DNA from: a virus
Length of the DNA stretch: 64,000 bases
Virus record (IMG/VR): IMGVR_UViG_3300048694_000674
Span: 62,001-126,000 of that record
Reading direction: 5' to 3' (one strand)
Both the position numbers and the translations under genes were made by a program. Positions 17,095 through 26,266 of this stretch are shown in pieces. Within the stretch, counting starts at the first letter, position 1; each line of letters starts with the position of its first letter. Under the pieces are notes generated by a model, which was not told where the DNA came from, searched no databases, and was given only the letters and a program-made list of their open reading frames with translations.

Positions 17095-19920
17095 ATGAGC
17101 AATGCTAGTAATTTCAGACCAGATCCAGTATCTTTACCAATAGGTACAGTAAAGAAAGAAATATTCGTTGGTACTCCTAATACTGGAGTGACAACTCCAA
17201 CAACTCTTACTGAAAATGGTGTTTGGCTTTTATCTGGTTCTACTTATGCACAAGCAACGTATCCAGCGCTATATAACCAATTAGGATTGTTACGTGGTAC
17301 AAGCCCAATACCAAAAACAACTGGCAGTACAACAACAATTAATGCTGCAGTTTATGGTGCTGGTCTTTATGTTCTTTCTGCAACTGATGTTTATTTAACT
17401 TCGACTGATACAAATGTTTGGACTACGAGATCTTCTGGTACATCATCGATAATATATTCAACAGCATATGGTAATGGAATTTATCTTTATGGCGGAGCTG
17501 GCGGCGCTCTAGCAACTTCTACAGATGCAATAACTTGGACTCAAAGAACATCTAACTCATCGACATTTTTATATACATTGGCGTATGGTAATGGCGTATA
17601 TCTTTATGCAGGATCTGGTGGTGGTTTAGGATCTTCTACAGATGCAACAACATGGACAACAAGAACTTCAGGAACAAGTTCTGCAATACAAGATCTTGCA
17701 TATGGTAACAGTTTATACGTATATGTTGGGGCTGGTGGTGTAACAGGCACATCAACAGATGGTATAACTTGGACATCAAGAACATCTGGTGCTGCGAATG
17801 GCGGTTCTACTACTACTCAGGCTTTAAATGGTGTTATCTACGCTAACGGATTGTATGTTTCAGGAGGAGCTGCTGGTACAATTATAACAAATACAAACCC
17901 AAATGGAACTAACTGGACAACCAGAACTTCTGGAACTGCATCAATTATATATTCTGTTGCTTATGGCGCTGGCGTTTATGTATACGCTGGGGCTGGTGGT
18001 GTATTAGCTTCATCAACTGATGGTACAACATGGACATCCAGAACTTCTGGTACAACATCTATTATTCTTGATATTGTTTATGGTAATGGCGCTTTTACGT
18101 ATGTTGGCGTTGCTGGTGCCACTGGTTATTCAACTGATGGTATAACTTGGTTTTCAGGTATTTCGTTGACAACATCTTCATATGAATCTGTTACTTATGG
18201 TAATGGTGTTTATGTTACTGGAGGTTATGGTGGATTATTAAAAATTTCAACTAATAATTTGACAAACTGGTCTCCATATTCAAACTTTATAACATATGGT
18301 AATGGTAAATTTGTTTCTGCTTCTCAGGCTTATGTAGAAACATCAACGGATGCTTATACTTGGACAGCAAGAACTGCATATACAAATAAAGCAATATCGT
18401 TTGTAAATTATACCAATGGTATCTATGTATATACTGGATTACTTGGTAACTACGGATCATCAACAGACGGTATAACTTGGTCAGCAAGAAATGTTGATAC
18501 AGGATCTGTTCTTAGAGCGACGGCGTATGGTAATGGTACTTATGCGATGGGTGGAACTGGTGGCGCTCTTTTATCAAATTCAGATTCAACGCTGAAATTA
18601 TTCACATCTAGAACTTCTGGCACTGCTTCACAAATTTTAGCAATGGTATATGGTAACGGCGTTTTTGCTTATGGAGCAGTCAGTGGTGGTTTAGGATCTT
18701 CTACAGATGCCATTACGTGGACAGCAAGAACTGCAGTAAATACATCCACAGTAAATGCTATGGCATATGGCAATGGTACATATGCGCTTGGAGGAAACCT
18801 TGGTGTATTAGGATCTTCTACAGATGCCATTACGTGGACAGCAAGAACTGTTGTAAACACATCAACAGTATATGGAATGACTTATGGCAACAGCTTATTT
18901 GTTCTTGGCGGTCATTTAGGGTTAATTGCTTCATCACCCGACGCTATTACTTGGACATCAAGAACAGTTGTAAATACTTCAACAGTATTTGCTGTTACAT
19001 ATGGTAATGGTACATATGTTGTTGCTGGTCATCTTGGCGTTTTAGGAACAAGCACAGCTCCAGCAACTGTCGCTTTTTCTGCTAAAACATCTGGTACAAC
19101 ATCTTCTATTCGTAGTTTGACGTATGGTAATGGTATTTATGTATTTGGTACAGATGCTGGTGGTATTAGCTCTTCTACAGATGCAACAACATGGAATGCA
19201 AGAACTTCTGGAACGACAGTTACAATTTGGTCGCTTAGTTATGGTAGTGGTACTTTTTATTATGTTGATAACAATGGATCTGCTGGTACTTCTACTGACG
19301 GCACTACTTGGTTACCATACAAAGCAGGTCCAACAACATCAACAATAAACAGTGTTGTTTATGGCAATAGTTTATATTTATTTTCTGGAACTGGTGGTTA
19401 TTTAGTAACAACAACCAATTTCAATACATGGACAGTTCAAACATCTGGCACAACATCTAATATTATTGCAGTATCGTATGGTAATGGATTGTTCCATTAT
19501 GGTGGTGTTGGTGGTGTGTTAGCCTCTTCTACTGACGCTGTTACTTGGACAGCTAGAACACCTGGAGTGGGAACAGCAACTATTGAATCTATAACTTATG
19601 GTAATGGTAATTATACTTTAGTTGCTGATTCTGGCTGGATGAGTACATCAACAGATGGTATTACTTGGAATCTAAAACCAACAAATACCACCTCTACGCT
19701 GAATAATATAACATATGCTAGTGGAGCTAATACGCATCTGATAAGTGGTATTACTGGTTATTTCGCTGTGGCAAATAACACATCATTGATAAATTATTCG
19801 CCTACATATGATGTTAGCACTAATTTCTATGTACCATCATTTACTGGTCAGGGAACATTTGGTACAGTTACTTTAGGTTCTCAGCCTGTAATACAAACAT
19901 ATGTGAAAGGTAAAAACTGA
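17095..19920 (+). CDS. Giant beta-propeller fibre protein, third paralogue
   Basis: The 941-residue product begins 1 bp after the previous stop. It has YAQATYPALYNQLGLL near residue 65 and the C-terminal NFYVPSF...TYVKGKN, enclosing about twenty repeats of YGNGxYxYGGxGGxLxxSTDAITWTxRTSG. The unit is about 39 residues in places; the DNA around 18691 and 18808 is identical over 43 bp at an offset of 117 bp. That many blades exceeds one propeller, so two or three propellers in series are likely. Repeat number could vary between relatives. Confidence 0.6.
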   Translation: MSNASNFRPDPVSLPIGTVKKEIFVGTPNTGVTTPTTLTENGVWLLSGSTYAQATYPALYNQLGLLRGTSPIPKTTGSTTTINAAVYGAGLYVLSATDVYLTSTDTNVWTTRSSGTSSIIYSTAYGNGIYLYGGAGGALATSTDAITWTQRTSNSSTFLYTLAYGNGVYLYAGSGGGLGSSTDATTWTTRTSGTSSAIQDLAYGNSLYVYVGAGGVTGTSTDGITWTSRTSGAANGGSTTTQALNGVIYANGLYVSGGAAGTIITNTNPNGTNWTTRTSGTASIIYSVAYGAGVYVYAGAGGVLASSTDGTTWTSRTSGTTSIILDIVYGNGAFTYVGVAGATGYSTDGITWFSGISLTTSSYESVTYGNGVYVTGGYGGLLKISTNNLTNWSPYSNFITYGNGKFVSASQAYVETSTDAYTWTARTAYTNKAISFVNYTNGIYVYTGLLGNYGSSTDGITWSARNVDTGSVLRATAYGNGTYAMGGTGGALLSNSDSTLKLFTSRTSGTASQILAMVYGNGVFAYGAVSGGLGSSTDAITWTARTAVNTSTVNAMAYGNGTYALGGNLGVLGSSTDAITWTARTVVNTSTVYGMTYGNSLFVLGGHLGLIASSPDAITWTSRTVVNTSTVFAVTYGNGTYVVAGHLGVLGTSTAPATVAFSAKTSGTTSSIRSLTYGNGIYVFGTDAGGISSSTDATTWNARTSGTTVTIWSLSYGSGTFYYVDNNGSAGTSTDGTTWLPYKAGPTTSTINSVVYGNSLYLFSGTGGYLVTTTNFNTWTVQTSGTTSNIIAVSYGNGLFHYGGVGGVLASSTDAVTWTARTPGVGTATIESITYGNGNYTLVADSGWMSTSTDGITWNLKPTNTTSTLNNITYASGANTHLISGITGYFAVANNTSLINYSPTYDVSTNFYVPSFTGQGTFGTVTLGSQPVIQTYVKGKN
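18691..18850 (+). repeat. Tandem coding repeat, 117-bp unit
   Basis: A 43-bp stretch at 18691-18733 recurs identically at 18808-18850, an offset of exactly 39 codons. It encodes LGSSTDAITWTART. Other units in the gene have diverged, so this pair is a recent duplication. Confidence 0.7.
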
Positions 19921-19921
19921 T

Positions 19922-20140
19922 ATGCTATTATACAGAATATTAGAAAATGGTTATTATGGTGGTTGTTATCAAGTCCCAGATGATCCAGATGATGTAAATG
20001 GCATTCCTCTTGGCACAACAAAGAAAGCTGTTCCTGATGATATTCCAGAAGGATTGTATCCTTTTTGGGGTGGCTCTGGTTGGAATTTGACGAATATACC
20101 TCCAACCCCACCTCCACCACCCGAAGAAATACCACAATAA
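19922..20140 (+). CDS. Small proline-rich protein
   Basis: The 72-residue product starts 1 bp after the fibre stop. It is aromatic-rich at the N-terminus (MLLYRILENGYYGGCYQVPDD) and ends in a polyproline stretch (IPPTPPPPPEEIPQ). Translation is probably coupled to the fibre gene. A fibre chaperone or tip adaptor is possible; no family is recognised. Confidence 0.45.
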   Translation: MLLYRILENGYYGGCYQVPDDPDDVNGIPLGTTKKAVPDDIPEGLYPFWGGSGWNLTNIPPTPPPPPEEIPQ

Positions 20141-20143
20141 ATA
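20136..20143 (+). promoter_or_regulatory. Late promoter-like AATAAATA
   Basis: Seven of eight match to the T4 late consensus, 36 nt before the ATG at 20172, the same spacing as the exact sites. It overlaps the end of the upstream gene. Confidence 0.4.
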
Positions 20144-20171
20144 GGTATACTATGTTATTTGGAGATATATT

Positions 20172-20885
20172 ATGAAAATAATGATTGCTACGCCTACGCA
20201 AAATAGTATGTGTACTATTAACTATACTGCTTCTATGATTAATCTGTTCAAAGAAGCAGCAAAATATGATGACTTTGAATTAGAATTTTTATATGGTACG
20301 AATGAAGCTCTAGTAACTCATGCCAGAAATTTATGTGTAAATCTTTTTTTAAAATCAGATGCGACTCATTTGCTTTTTATAGATTCGGATATTCAATTTC
20401 ACCCAAGTCAAATTATACAAATGATTAGAACTAAATCTGACTTTGTTTGTGGCATATATCCAAAAAAAAAGATTGATTGGGAAAAGGTAAGAGTTGCTGC
20501 ATTACATGGCGTACAGGCTCAACTATTGCAATCACATTCAAACGAATATTTGGTTGTACCTTCTGCTAATACAGAACCACTAGAAAATGGGTTGGTAGAA
20601 ATTGATAGAGCAGCTACTGGTATGATGTTGATCAGTAAAACTGTATTTGAAACATTGAAAGATAAGGTGAACGCATTCAATCTAGTTGCGCCAGTTCAAT
20701 CCAATATTCAATACGGTCAGGATGAAAAATATTATGAGTTTTTCTATTCTCAAATTGAACCAGAAACTAATTTGTTTCTCAACGAAGATTTTAGTTTTTG
20801 TAAATTGTGGATAGATAATGGTGGTAAGATATACGGCGCACCATGGGTAAAATTGTTTCATGTCGGTAATCATGTTTATGGATGA
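20172..20885 (+). CDS. GT-A family glycosyltransferase-like protein
   Basis: The 237-residue product starts after GGAGATATATT. KIMIATPTQNSMC is the first strand, LVTHARNLCVNLFL precedes FIDSDIQFHP (DxD at 71-73), then GIYPKKKIDWEKVR and NEDFSFCKLW near the end. It is closest in layout to the protein at 53887. Its neighbours are a methyltransferase and structural proteins, so it may modify fibre proteins or glycans. The acceptor is not deducible. Confidence 0.6.
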   Translation: MKIMIATPTQNSMCTINYTASMINLFKEAAKYDDFELEFLYGTNEALVTHARNLCVNLFLKSDATHLLFIDSDIQFHPSQIIQMIRTKSDFVCGIYPKKKIDWEKVRVAALHGVQAQLLQSHSNEYLVVPSANTEPLENGLVEIDRAATGMMLISKTVFETLKDKVNAFNLVAPVQSNIQYGQDEKYYEFFYSQIEPETNLFLNEDFSFCKLWIDNGGKIYGAPWVKLFHVGNHVYG

Positions 20886-20894
20886 GGTATTATT

Positions 20895-21425
20895 ATGAGA
20901 AAAGAATTATTGATTGGTTGTGGAGCTCAGAGAAAAAAGGTTTTGTTCTCAAAAGGAAACGAGAGCTGGAGTAATTTGGTAACATTGGATATTGAAGCTG
21001 TTCATAAGCCTGATGTTATTCATGATCTTTGTGTTTTACCATATCCTTTTGAGAGTGATGAATTTGATGAAATTCATGCCTACGATGTTTTAGAACATAC
21101 TGGACAACAGGGAGATTATAAATTCTTTTTTGCTCAGTTTAGTGAATTTTGGAGAATACTAAAACCGAATGGTATGTTATTCGCAAAATGTCCTTCTTAT
21201 AAATCGAGTTGGGCATGGGGTGATCCAGGTCATACTCGTATAATTCAGTCTAATACTTTGGTATTTTTAAAACAACCAGAATATACTAAGCAGATCGGCA
21301 AATCGCAAATGACTGATTATCGTTCAATATACAAAGCAGATTTCCAAGAAGTATATGTAAAAGAAACAGATGAAGATCTATTTTTTGTTATGAAAGCTAT
21401 AAAACCATCCAGAATAAGCATCTAA
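20895..21425 (+). CDS. Class I SAM-dependent methyltransferase
   Basis: The 176-residue product begins MRKELLIGCG, a shortened glycine-rich SAM motif I. It continues with VTLDIEA (acidic motif II), LPYPFESDEFDEIHAYDVLEHT (motif IV region as in UbiE/small-molecule methyltransferases) and FWRILKPNGMLFAKCPS. This pattern is typical of methyltransferases acting on sugars or small molecules rather than DNA. It lies 9 bp after the glycosyltransferase, so the two may decorate the same glycan. Substrate unknown. Confidence 0.65.
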   Translation: MRKELLIGCGAQRKKVLFSKGNESWSNLVTLDIEAVHKPDVIHDLCVLPYPFESDEFDEIHAYDVLEHTGQQGDYKFFFAQFSEFWRILKPNGMLFAKCPSYKSSWAWGDPGHTRIIQSNTLVFLKQPEYTKQIGKSQMTDYRSIYKADFQEVYVKETDEDLFFVMKAIKPSRISI

Positions 21426-21431
21426 TAAATA
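21424..21431 (+). promoter_or_regulatory. Late promoter-like AATAAATA
   Basis: Overlaps the methyltransferase stop and lies 30 nt before the ATG at 21454. Seven of eight match to the T4 late consensus. Confidence 0.4.
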
Positions 21432-21453
21432 TAACAAAAAAAGAGAAAAACCA

Positions 21454-21966
21454 ATGACAATCAGTTTAGAATTAGCAAAAGTCGCTCAGTATGTTTCAGT
21501 CAATACATCTTCGAATGTAGTGACTTCGAATGCAACATTGGCATTGTCTGGTTCGTCTTCTTCTCTTGGTACGTTATTATTAAATGCAGCCGAAACTACT
21601 AACGTTTCTGCAACAGCTGCCAATAGTACTATGACATATTATTTGTCTAGCCAATCTGTAATGTATTTGACGACAAATGCTGCAGCTAACTGGAATCCAA
21701 ACGTAGCATTTTCTTCTGGAACTACTTTGAATACTGCTCTGACAACTAACCAAGCTATTACATTTGTTATGATGGTTACTCAAGGAACTACTGCTTATTA
21801 TAGTAATACAATTTATGTTGATGGAACGCAAGTAACACCAAAATGGCAAGGTGGATCAGCCCCTACTGCAGGTAATGCTTCTGGCGTTGATATATATACA
21901 TATACAATAATTAAAACTGCTAGTGCTACATTTACGGTATTCGCTTCGCAGACACAGTTTAAGTAA
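21454..21966 (+). CDS. Virion structural protein, cyanophage-like
   Basis: The 170-residue product has the segment MMVTQGTTAYYSNTIYVDG followed by VTPKWQGGSAPTAGNASG and SATFTVFASQTQFK. That C-terminal block is characteristic of a family of T4-like cyanophage structural proteins found in fibre regions. It probably forms a beta domain in an adhesin. No enzymatic motif is seen. Confidence 0.6.
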   Translation: MTISLELAKVAQYVSVNTSSNVVTSNATLALSGSSSSLGTLLLNAAETTNVSATAANSTMTYYLSSQSVMYLTTNAAANWNPNVAFSSGTTLNTALTTNQAITFVMMVTQGTTAYYSNTIYVDGTQVTPKWQGGSAPTAGNASGVDIYTYTIIKTASATFTVFASQTQFK

Positions 21967-21975
21967 GAGGAAATT

Positions 21976-23379
21976 ATGCCTACAATTATTACTCGTGGTG
22001 CTGCTTCTCCGCGTGGATTTGGATTTGGATACAGTTCATCTTTAACAAATTATATTGCATATCAGTCTTTTACACAACCCCCTTATAGCACAGTTCATGC
22101 GTACGGATCTTGTACAGATAGTTCAGGTAATTTTTACTATGTTGGAAAGGGCGCATATACTACTAATTCAGGATTATATTTACAAAAACAAGATTCAAAA
22201 GGTAATACAATATGGACTCAAGGATTCAATGATACTCATTTAAATGATATTTGTTTTGGATATCTATTCAATATTGGAACTTGTATAGATGTTGATTCGT
22301 CAGGAAATATTTATGTTGGTGGAAGTACTTATATAGTAAGTACAGGTTTTACTTATGCTTTTATTATAAAATTTGACTCTACTGGTTCGTTACAATATGA
22401 AAAGAAAATTCTTTATAGTTCTGGTACAGGCACAGATCCTATTTGTGTGAGTGGATTGAAATGTGATCCATCATCAGGATATATTTATGTGGGTATTCAA
22501 TTAGACAATTCAAGTTATGGATTAATAAAATATGATTCAACTTTGACATCACAATGGAAATACAGATTAGCTGGCGCTCGTACATTTTATCAAGACTATT
22601 CATATATATATGGTTCAACAAATAATATGGCTTTAGACAGTTCAGGAAACATTTATGTTAATATAGTAACAACTGTTACTTATTCTGGAGATAGAGCAGG
22701 TTTTATAAAATTTGATAGTTCAGGAAATGTATTACTTGAGCGCAGATTAGCTACAGGAGGTAATTCATATTATGGTGGATTTGGTATATGTTTAGATTCA
22801 TCAAATAATATTTATATTACTTCTGGATATAACAATTCTTCATATGTTAATGGTTTTCTTTCAAAATTTGATTCAAGTGGAACATACCTTTGGAGTTATT
22901 ATATAGCAACTGCTAGTCCATCCCATACTATTGCAAATTGTCTATCAGTCGATAGTAGTAATAATATTTATGTTGGAGGCGGAACTGGTATATCTGGTGC
23001 TGGTAATGCCTTTATTATGAAATTTAATTCAAGTGGAACTATACAATATCAAAGAAATATAGGTGATGCAGGCACTATAGTTGTTAATAGATATGTTACA
23101 TCTTTAATAATGAACGGTAAAAATGCATTTTATATAACTGCATATGGAACAAATACTCCATTTATAGCAAGTTTACCATTAGATGGTTCTAAAACAGGAA
23201 CTTACACAGTAGGAGCTTATTCAGTTGTTTATACTGCTTCATCGTATACTATAAGTTCAATATCGCTTACTGATTCTGCAGGAACTAGATCAACAAGTTC
23301 AGGAGCTGTTATGTCTGAAAGTACTGCAACACAAACACAAACTACTGCTACATCTACAAACAGTGTTAAAGTAATATGA
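21976..23379 (+). CDS. SBBP-repeat beta-propeller virion protein
   Basis: The 467-residue product starts PTIITRGAASPRGFGFG, an N-terminus also seen in cyanophage structural proteins. It then has repeated blades of the SBBP type: SSGNIYVGG, SSNNIYVGG, FIIKFDSTGS, FIMKFNSSGT. The C-terminus (TAGTRSTSSGAVMSESTATQTQT) is a Ser/Thr-rich tail. A propeller that binds surface glycans or protein is likely. Ribosome site GAGGAAATT precedes the ATG. Confidence 0.6.
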   Translation: MPTIITRGAASPRGFGFGYSSSLTNYIAYQSFTQPPYSTVHAYGSCTDSSGNFYYVGKGAYTTNSGLYLQKQDSKGNTIWTQGFNDTHLNDICFGYLFNIGTCIDVDSSGNIYVGGSTYIVSTGFTYAFIIKFDSTGSLQYEKKILYSSGTGTDPICVSGLKCDPSSGYIYVGIQLDNSSYGLIKYDSTLTSQWKYRLAGARTFYQDYSYIYGSTNNMALDSSGNIYVNIVTTVTYSGDRAGFIKFDSSGNVLLERRLATGGNSYYGGFGICLDSSNNIYITSGYNNSSYVNGFLSKFDSSGTYLWSYYIATASPSHTIANCLSVDSSNNIYVGGGTGISGAGNAFIMKFNSSGTIQYQRNIGDAGTIVVNRYVTSLIMNGKNAFYITAYGTNTPFIASLPLDGSKTGTYTVGAYSVVYTASSYTISSISLTDSAGTRSTSSGAVMSESTATQTQTTATSTNSVKVI

Positions 23380-23678
23380 GATACATTAAGCTAGAAACCT
23401 TAGAATACCCACGACACCAAGGGGATATTCGACTTGAATATCCAGAAATGGGAGAACAATTTGTTTGTCCAGATACATATGCTTTTGTTGATTTGGATTT
23501 AACACCTGAGTACGATCCAGATACACATACATTCGAATGGCAGTTTCCTTCTAATGAAAATGGAAAATGGATTCAAAAAGCAAAGGTAAGATTATTAACT
23601 CAAGATGAAATTGATAATAAAAACAAATTTATAAATTTAAATCAAGTATATGGGACTGCACCAGATGTTATCGGTTAA
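23376..23678 (+). CDS. Fibre-associated hypothetical protein
   Basis: The 100-residue acidic product overlaps the propeller gene by ATGA. It contains FEWQFPSNENGKWIQKAKVRLLTQDEI, a pattern (NGKW...K..V..LT..E) seen in small proteins encoded beside phage fibre genes. Expression is coupled to the propeller protein. A chaperone or fibre adaptor role is inferred. Confidence 0.5.
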   Translation: MRYIKLETLEYPRHQGDIRLEYPEMGEQFVCPDTYAFVDLDLTPEYDPDTHTFEWQFPSNENGKWIQKAKVRLLTQDEIDNKNKFINLNQVYGTAPDVIG

Positions 23679-24012
23679 ACCAATCGAAAATATTGGCGAT
23701 CTTCGTGGTGGTATATATGACTTCGAAAAATCAGGAGATATTTTACCGAAGCACGTTCACACTGAAGACAATGTTCACATAACTATTGTCGCTCGTGGAC
23801 GTATCAAAGCTTATAGCCATGATTGGGAACAAGAAGGATCTGCAGGTCAAATACTCAACTTTCGACCCGATGAGCCTCATGAAATTATGGCCTTGGAAGA
23901 CAATACTCGTATTATCAATATACAGAAAAAGATGGGCGGAGTTTATTCTTCAGATACAGACTTATTGAGTTTGGACAGGGAAACATCGACTGCAACCATC
24001 GACCAACTATAA
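23665..24012 (+). CDS. Small cupin-fold protein
   Basis: The ATG at 23665 follows a weak TGGGA site; an in-frame ATG at 23650 would add five residues. The product has 115 residues and overlaps the upstream gene by 14 bp. HVHTEDNVHITIVARGRIKAYSHDW and GQILNFRPDEPHEIMAL match the two cupin motifs, with His residues that could bind a metal. In a fibre/glycan cassette it could be an epimerase-like or sugar-modifying protein, but this is inference. Confidence 0.6.
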   Translation: MLSVKPIENIGDLRGGIYDFEKSGDILPKHVHTEDNVHITIVARGRIKAYSHDWEQEGSAGQILNFRPDEPHEIMALEDNTRIINIQKKMGGVYSSDTDLLSLDRETSTATIDQL

Positions 24013-24015
24013 ATA
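24008..24015 (+). promoter_or_regulatory. T4-type late promoter TATAAATA
   Basis: Exact late consensus overlapping the cupin stop, 37 nt before the ATG at 24045. Confidence 0.65.
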
Positions 24016-24044
24016 GAAATAAAAACACAAAGGGAATATAAGTT

Positions 24045-24455
24045 ATGGCTGGTTTATCATTTAATGTTCAATCTGGTGTAAATCTTCAGAGCAATACGAT
24101 TCAGAATTATACTGAATTTGCTACTGGATCTTCATTTACAGGAACTTCTGCTACAGTTCCATCTAACACCAACGTTGTCCGATATATTCTGAATAACAAT
24201 ACAACAATCACTCTTCCATCAAGTCAGCCAGGAGTTTCAAACGCTCTCAAGACGATTGTTCTTATGTTCACACAGGATGCTACTGGTGGAAGAACGATGA
24301 CACTGGCAGCTCCTTCTGGAGAATCAATCAAATACAATAACGCATCTACACAACCAGCAGTTGTTAGTGGAGCTGGCAAAACAACAATCTATACATGTAT
24401 GAAATTTGACTCTGACACTGTTTGGCGTGTAGCTCTTTCTTATATCGACGCTTGA
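24045..24455 (+). CDS. Virion structural protein
   Basis: The 136-residue product (MAGLSFNVQSGVNLQSNTIQ...) is beta-rich and ends DSDTVWRVALSYIDA. The 'ITLPSSQPGVSNALKTIVLMFTQDATGGRTMTL' segment resembles the terminal domain of phage fibre proteins, including the end of the protein at 10627. It is the first gene behind a late promoter and is followed by the collagen-like gene. Probably a fibre head or adaptor. Confidence 0.5.
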   Translation: MAGLSFNVQSGVNLQSNTIQNYTEFATGSSFTGTSATVPSNTNVVRYILNNNTTITLPSSQPGVSNALKTIVLMFTQDATGGRTMTLAAPSGESIKYNNASTQPAVVSGAGKTTIYTCMKFDSDTVWRVALSYIDA

Positions 24456-24471
24456 TAAAGGAGTTAACGCG

Positions 24472-26247
24472 ATGCCAGGAATAGCATTTTCGCTTTTAAT
24501 GAAGTCGATTGTACCAGCCAATACTCAGACGTTTACGGCTAATGGTACATATACTGTTCCTTATGGTGTAAGAAATATCACAGTATCAAACGTCGGTACA
24601 GCAGGTAATCCTGGCAATCCAGGGAATCCAGGAGCCTCTGGTAATGCTGGTGGTACAGGAAATCCAGGTAATGCTGGCAATCCAGGAAATAACGGCGCTG
24701 CAGGAGCAGCAGGTAATGCTGGTAATCCAGGAAATAATGGCGCAGGTGGTGCTGCAGGTAATCCAGGAAATGCTGGATCTCCTGGTAATGCTGGTAATCC
24801 AGGAACTCCAGGATACGGTGGTAATGGCGGCGCAGGTGGTTATGCTGGTGGTGCTGGTAATCCAGGATATAACGGTTCTGCAGGTAACGGTGGCGCTGGC
24901 GGTCCAAATGGTGGTCCAGGAAATCCAGGAAATGCTGGCAGTATTGGTTATGATCCATCAAACGATACATACTACGGAATAAACGGTAATCCAGGTAATC
25001 CAGGAGCAAGTTATTCTGGTGGTTACTCTGGTGGCGCTGGCGGACCAGCTTCATATGTTTACGATTACAATTATAATGTTTCTTATTATAACGGTAGTGG
25101 TGGTACTGGTGGATCTGGTGGATCTGGTAGCCCAGGAAATCCAGGCTCTGCTGGTGGCGCTGGGTATTCAGGTTATCCTGCAACTGGCGGTTATCCAGGA
25201 AATCCAGGATCATATGGTAGCGCAGGTTCTGCAGGAAATCCAGGATCTGCAGGTAATTCTGGTACAGGAACGCCAGCTGGTAACGCAGGTAACAATGGAA
25301 ATCCAGGAACGGGTACACCTGCAGGTGGAGCTGGAAGTGATGGTACAAATGGTACATCAGGAAATCCTGGAGCTGCAGGTAATGCTGGCGCAGATGGTAC
25401 AAATGGAACTGCTGGTAATCCAGGAAATGGCAACGCAACATTCTACAACAATTCTTATTTTACACTAACATTTACAGCTGGTAATGGTGGTACTGCAGGT
25501 ACTAAAGGAACTGGTGGTGCAGGAGGAAATGGTGGCGCTGGCGGTAATGGTGGCACTAAAGGAACTGCTGGTAATCCAGGAAATCCAGGAACATACGGTA
25601 ATGCTGGTACTAAAGGAAATCCAGGCAATGCTGGTACATATGGTAATGGTGGTAACGGTGGTGCTGGCGGTGCTGCAGGTAATGCTGGTGGATTAGGAGC
25701 TCCAGGAAATCCAGGAAATGATGGTACTGCTGGTAATGGTGGTTCTGCAGGAAATCCAGGTAATCCTGGTAATGCAGGAAATCCAGGAGGTGGTGGTACA
25801 GGTGGTAACTCTGCTACAGGATTTGGTTCTCCAGGAGCTGGTGGACCAAGTAATCCAGGAACTGCTGGTAATGCTGGTACAGGCGCTACTGCTGGTAATC
25901 CAGGATATTCAGGAAATCCAGGAAATGCTGGTACGCCAAGTTATGCTGGTTCAGGTGGATCTGGTAGTCCAGGAAATCCAGGAAATCCAGGAGTAGCAGG
26001 AAACCCAGGAAATGGCGCAACAGCAGGAAATCCAGGATCTGCAGGTAATTCTGGTACAGGTGCTACTGCTGGTAATCCAGGAAATCCAGGATCTGCTGGT
26101 AACCCAGGATCTGCTGGCAATTCTGGAACTGCAGGTGGAGCTGGTAACGGTACAACAACACAATCTTCAAATACTGTATCTTTGGTAACATACAACTTTA
26201 CAGTAGCTCCAGGAGGATCAACTACAATATCATATGCTAGACAATAA
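24472..26247 (+). CDS. Collagen-like Gly-X-Y fibre protein
   Basis: The product has 591 residues. The first 45 (beginning MPGIAFSLLMKSIVPA) form a cap. From about residue 45 to 565 it is mainly Gly-X-Y triplets, dominated by GNP, GNA, GAG and GTG, with interruptions near residues 165-215 and 320-335 (aromatic/Asn-rich). The last 25 residues (VTYNFTVAPGGSTTISYARQ) form a beta cap. Proline sits in the Y position before Gly, the position used by prolyl-4-hydroxylase. A triple-helical fibre is likely; a polyglycine-II adhesin is the alternative. A hydroxylase-like gene lies 0.7 kb downstream. Confidence 0.7.
   Translation: MPGIAFSLLMKSIVPANTQTFTANGTYTVPYGVRNITVSNVGTAGNPGNPGNPGASGNAGGTGNPGNAGNPGNNGAAGAAGNAGNPGNNGAGGAAGNPGNAGSPGNAGNPGTPGYGGNGGAGGYAGGAGNPGYNGSAGNGGAGGPNGGPGNPGNAGSIGYDPSNDTYYGINGNPGNPGASYSGGYSGGAGGPASYVYDYNYNVSYYNGSGGTGGSGGSGSPGNPGSAGGAGYSGYPATGGYPGNPGSYGSAGSAGNPGSAGNSGTGTPAGNAGNNGNPGTGTPAGGAGSDGTNGTSGNPGAAGNAGADGTNGTAGNPGNGNATFYNNSYFTLTFTAGNGGTAGTKGTGGAGGNGGAGGNGGTKGTAGNPGNPGTYGNAGTKGNPGNAGTYGNGGNGGAGGAAGNAGGLGAPGNPGNDGTAGNGGSAGNPGNPGNAGNPGGGGTGGNSATGFGSPGAGGPSNPGTAGNAGTGATAGNPGYSGNPGNAGTPSYAGSGGSGSPGNPGNPGVAGNPGNGATAGNPGSAGNSGTGATAGNPGNPGSAGNPGSAGNSGTAGGAGNGTTTQSSNTVSLVTYNFTVAPGGSTTISYARQ
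24604..26150 (+). repeat. Degenerate 9-bp-based coding repeat (Gly-X-Y)
   Basis: Near-continuous repeats of GGTAATCCA/GGAAATCCA-type triplet codons encode the collagen-like region. Third-position variation shows selection on the protein. Such DNA is prone to slippage, so repeat number may vary. Confidence 0.7.
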
Positions 26248-26266
26248 ATTGAAAGGATAACTTATT

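Noticed and set aside
24578-25441. Long - strand open frame of 287 codons opposite the collagen-like gene
   Set aside because: It is a shadow of the Gly-X-Y codon repeat: Leu/Gln/His/Tyr-rich with no ribosome site, and frames of this kind appear on both strands throughout the repeat.
24604-26150. CRISPR-like short repeats
   Set aside because: The repeats are short, degenerate, in phase with codons and have no spacers of uniform length.
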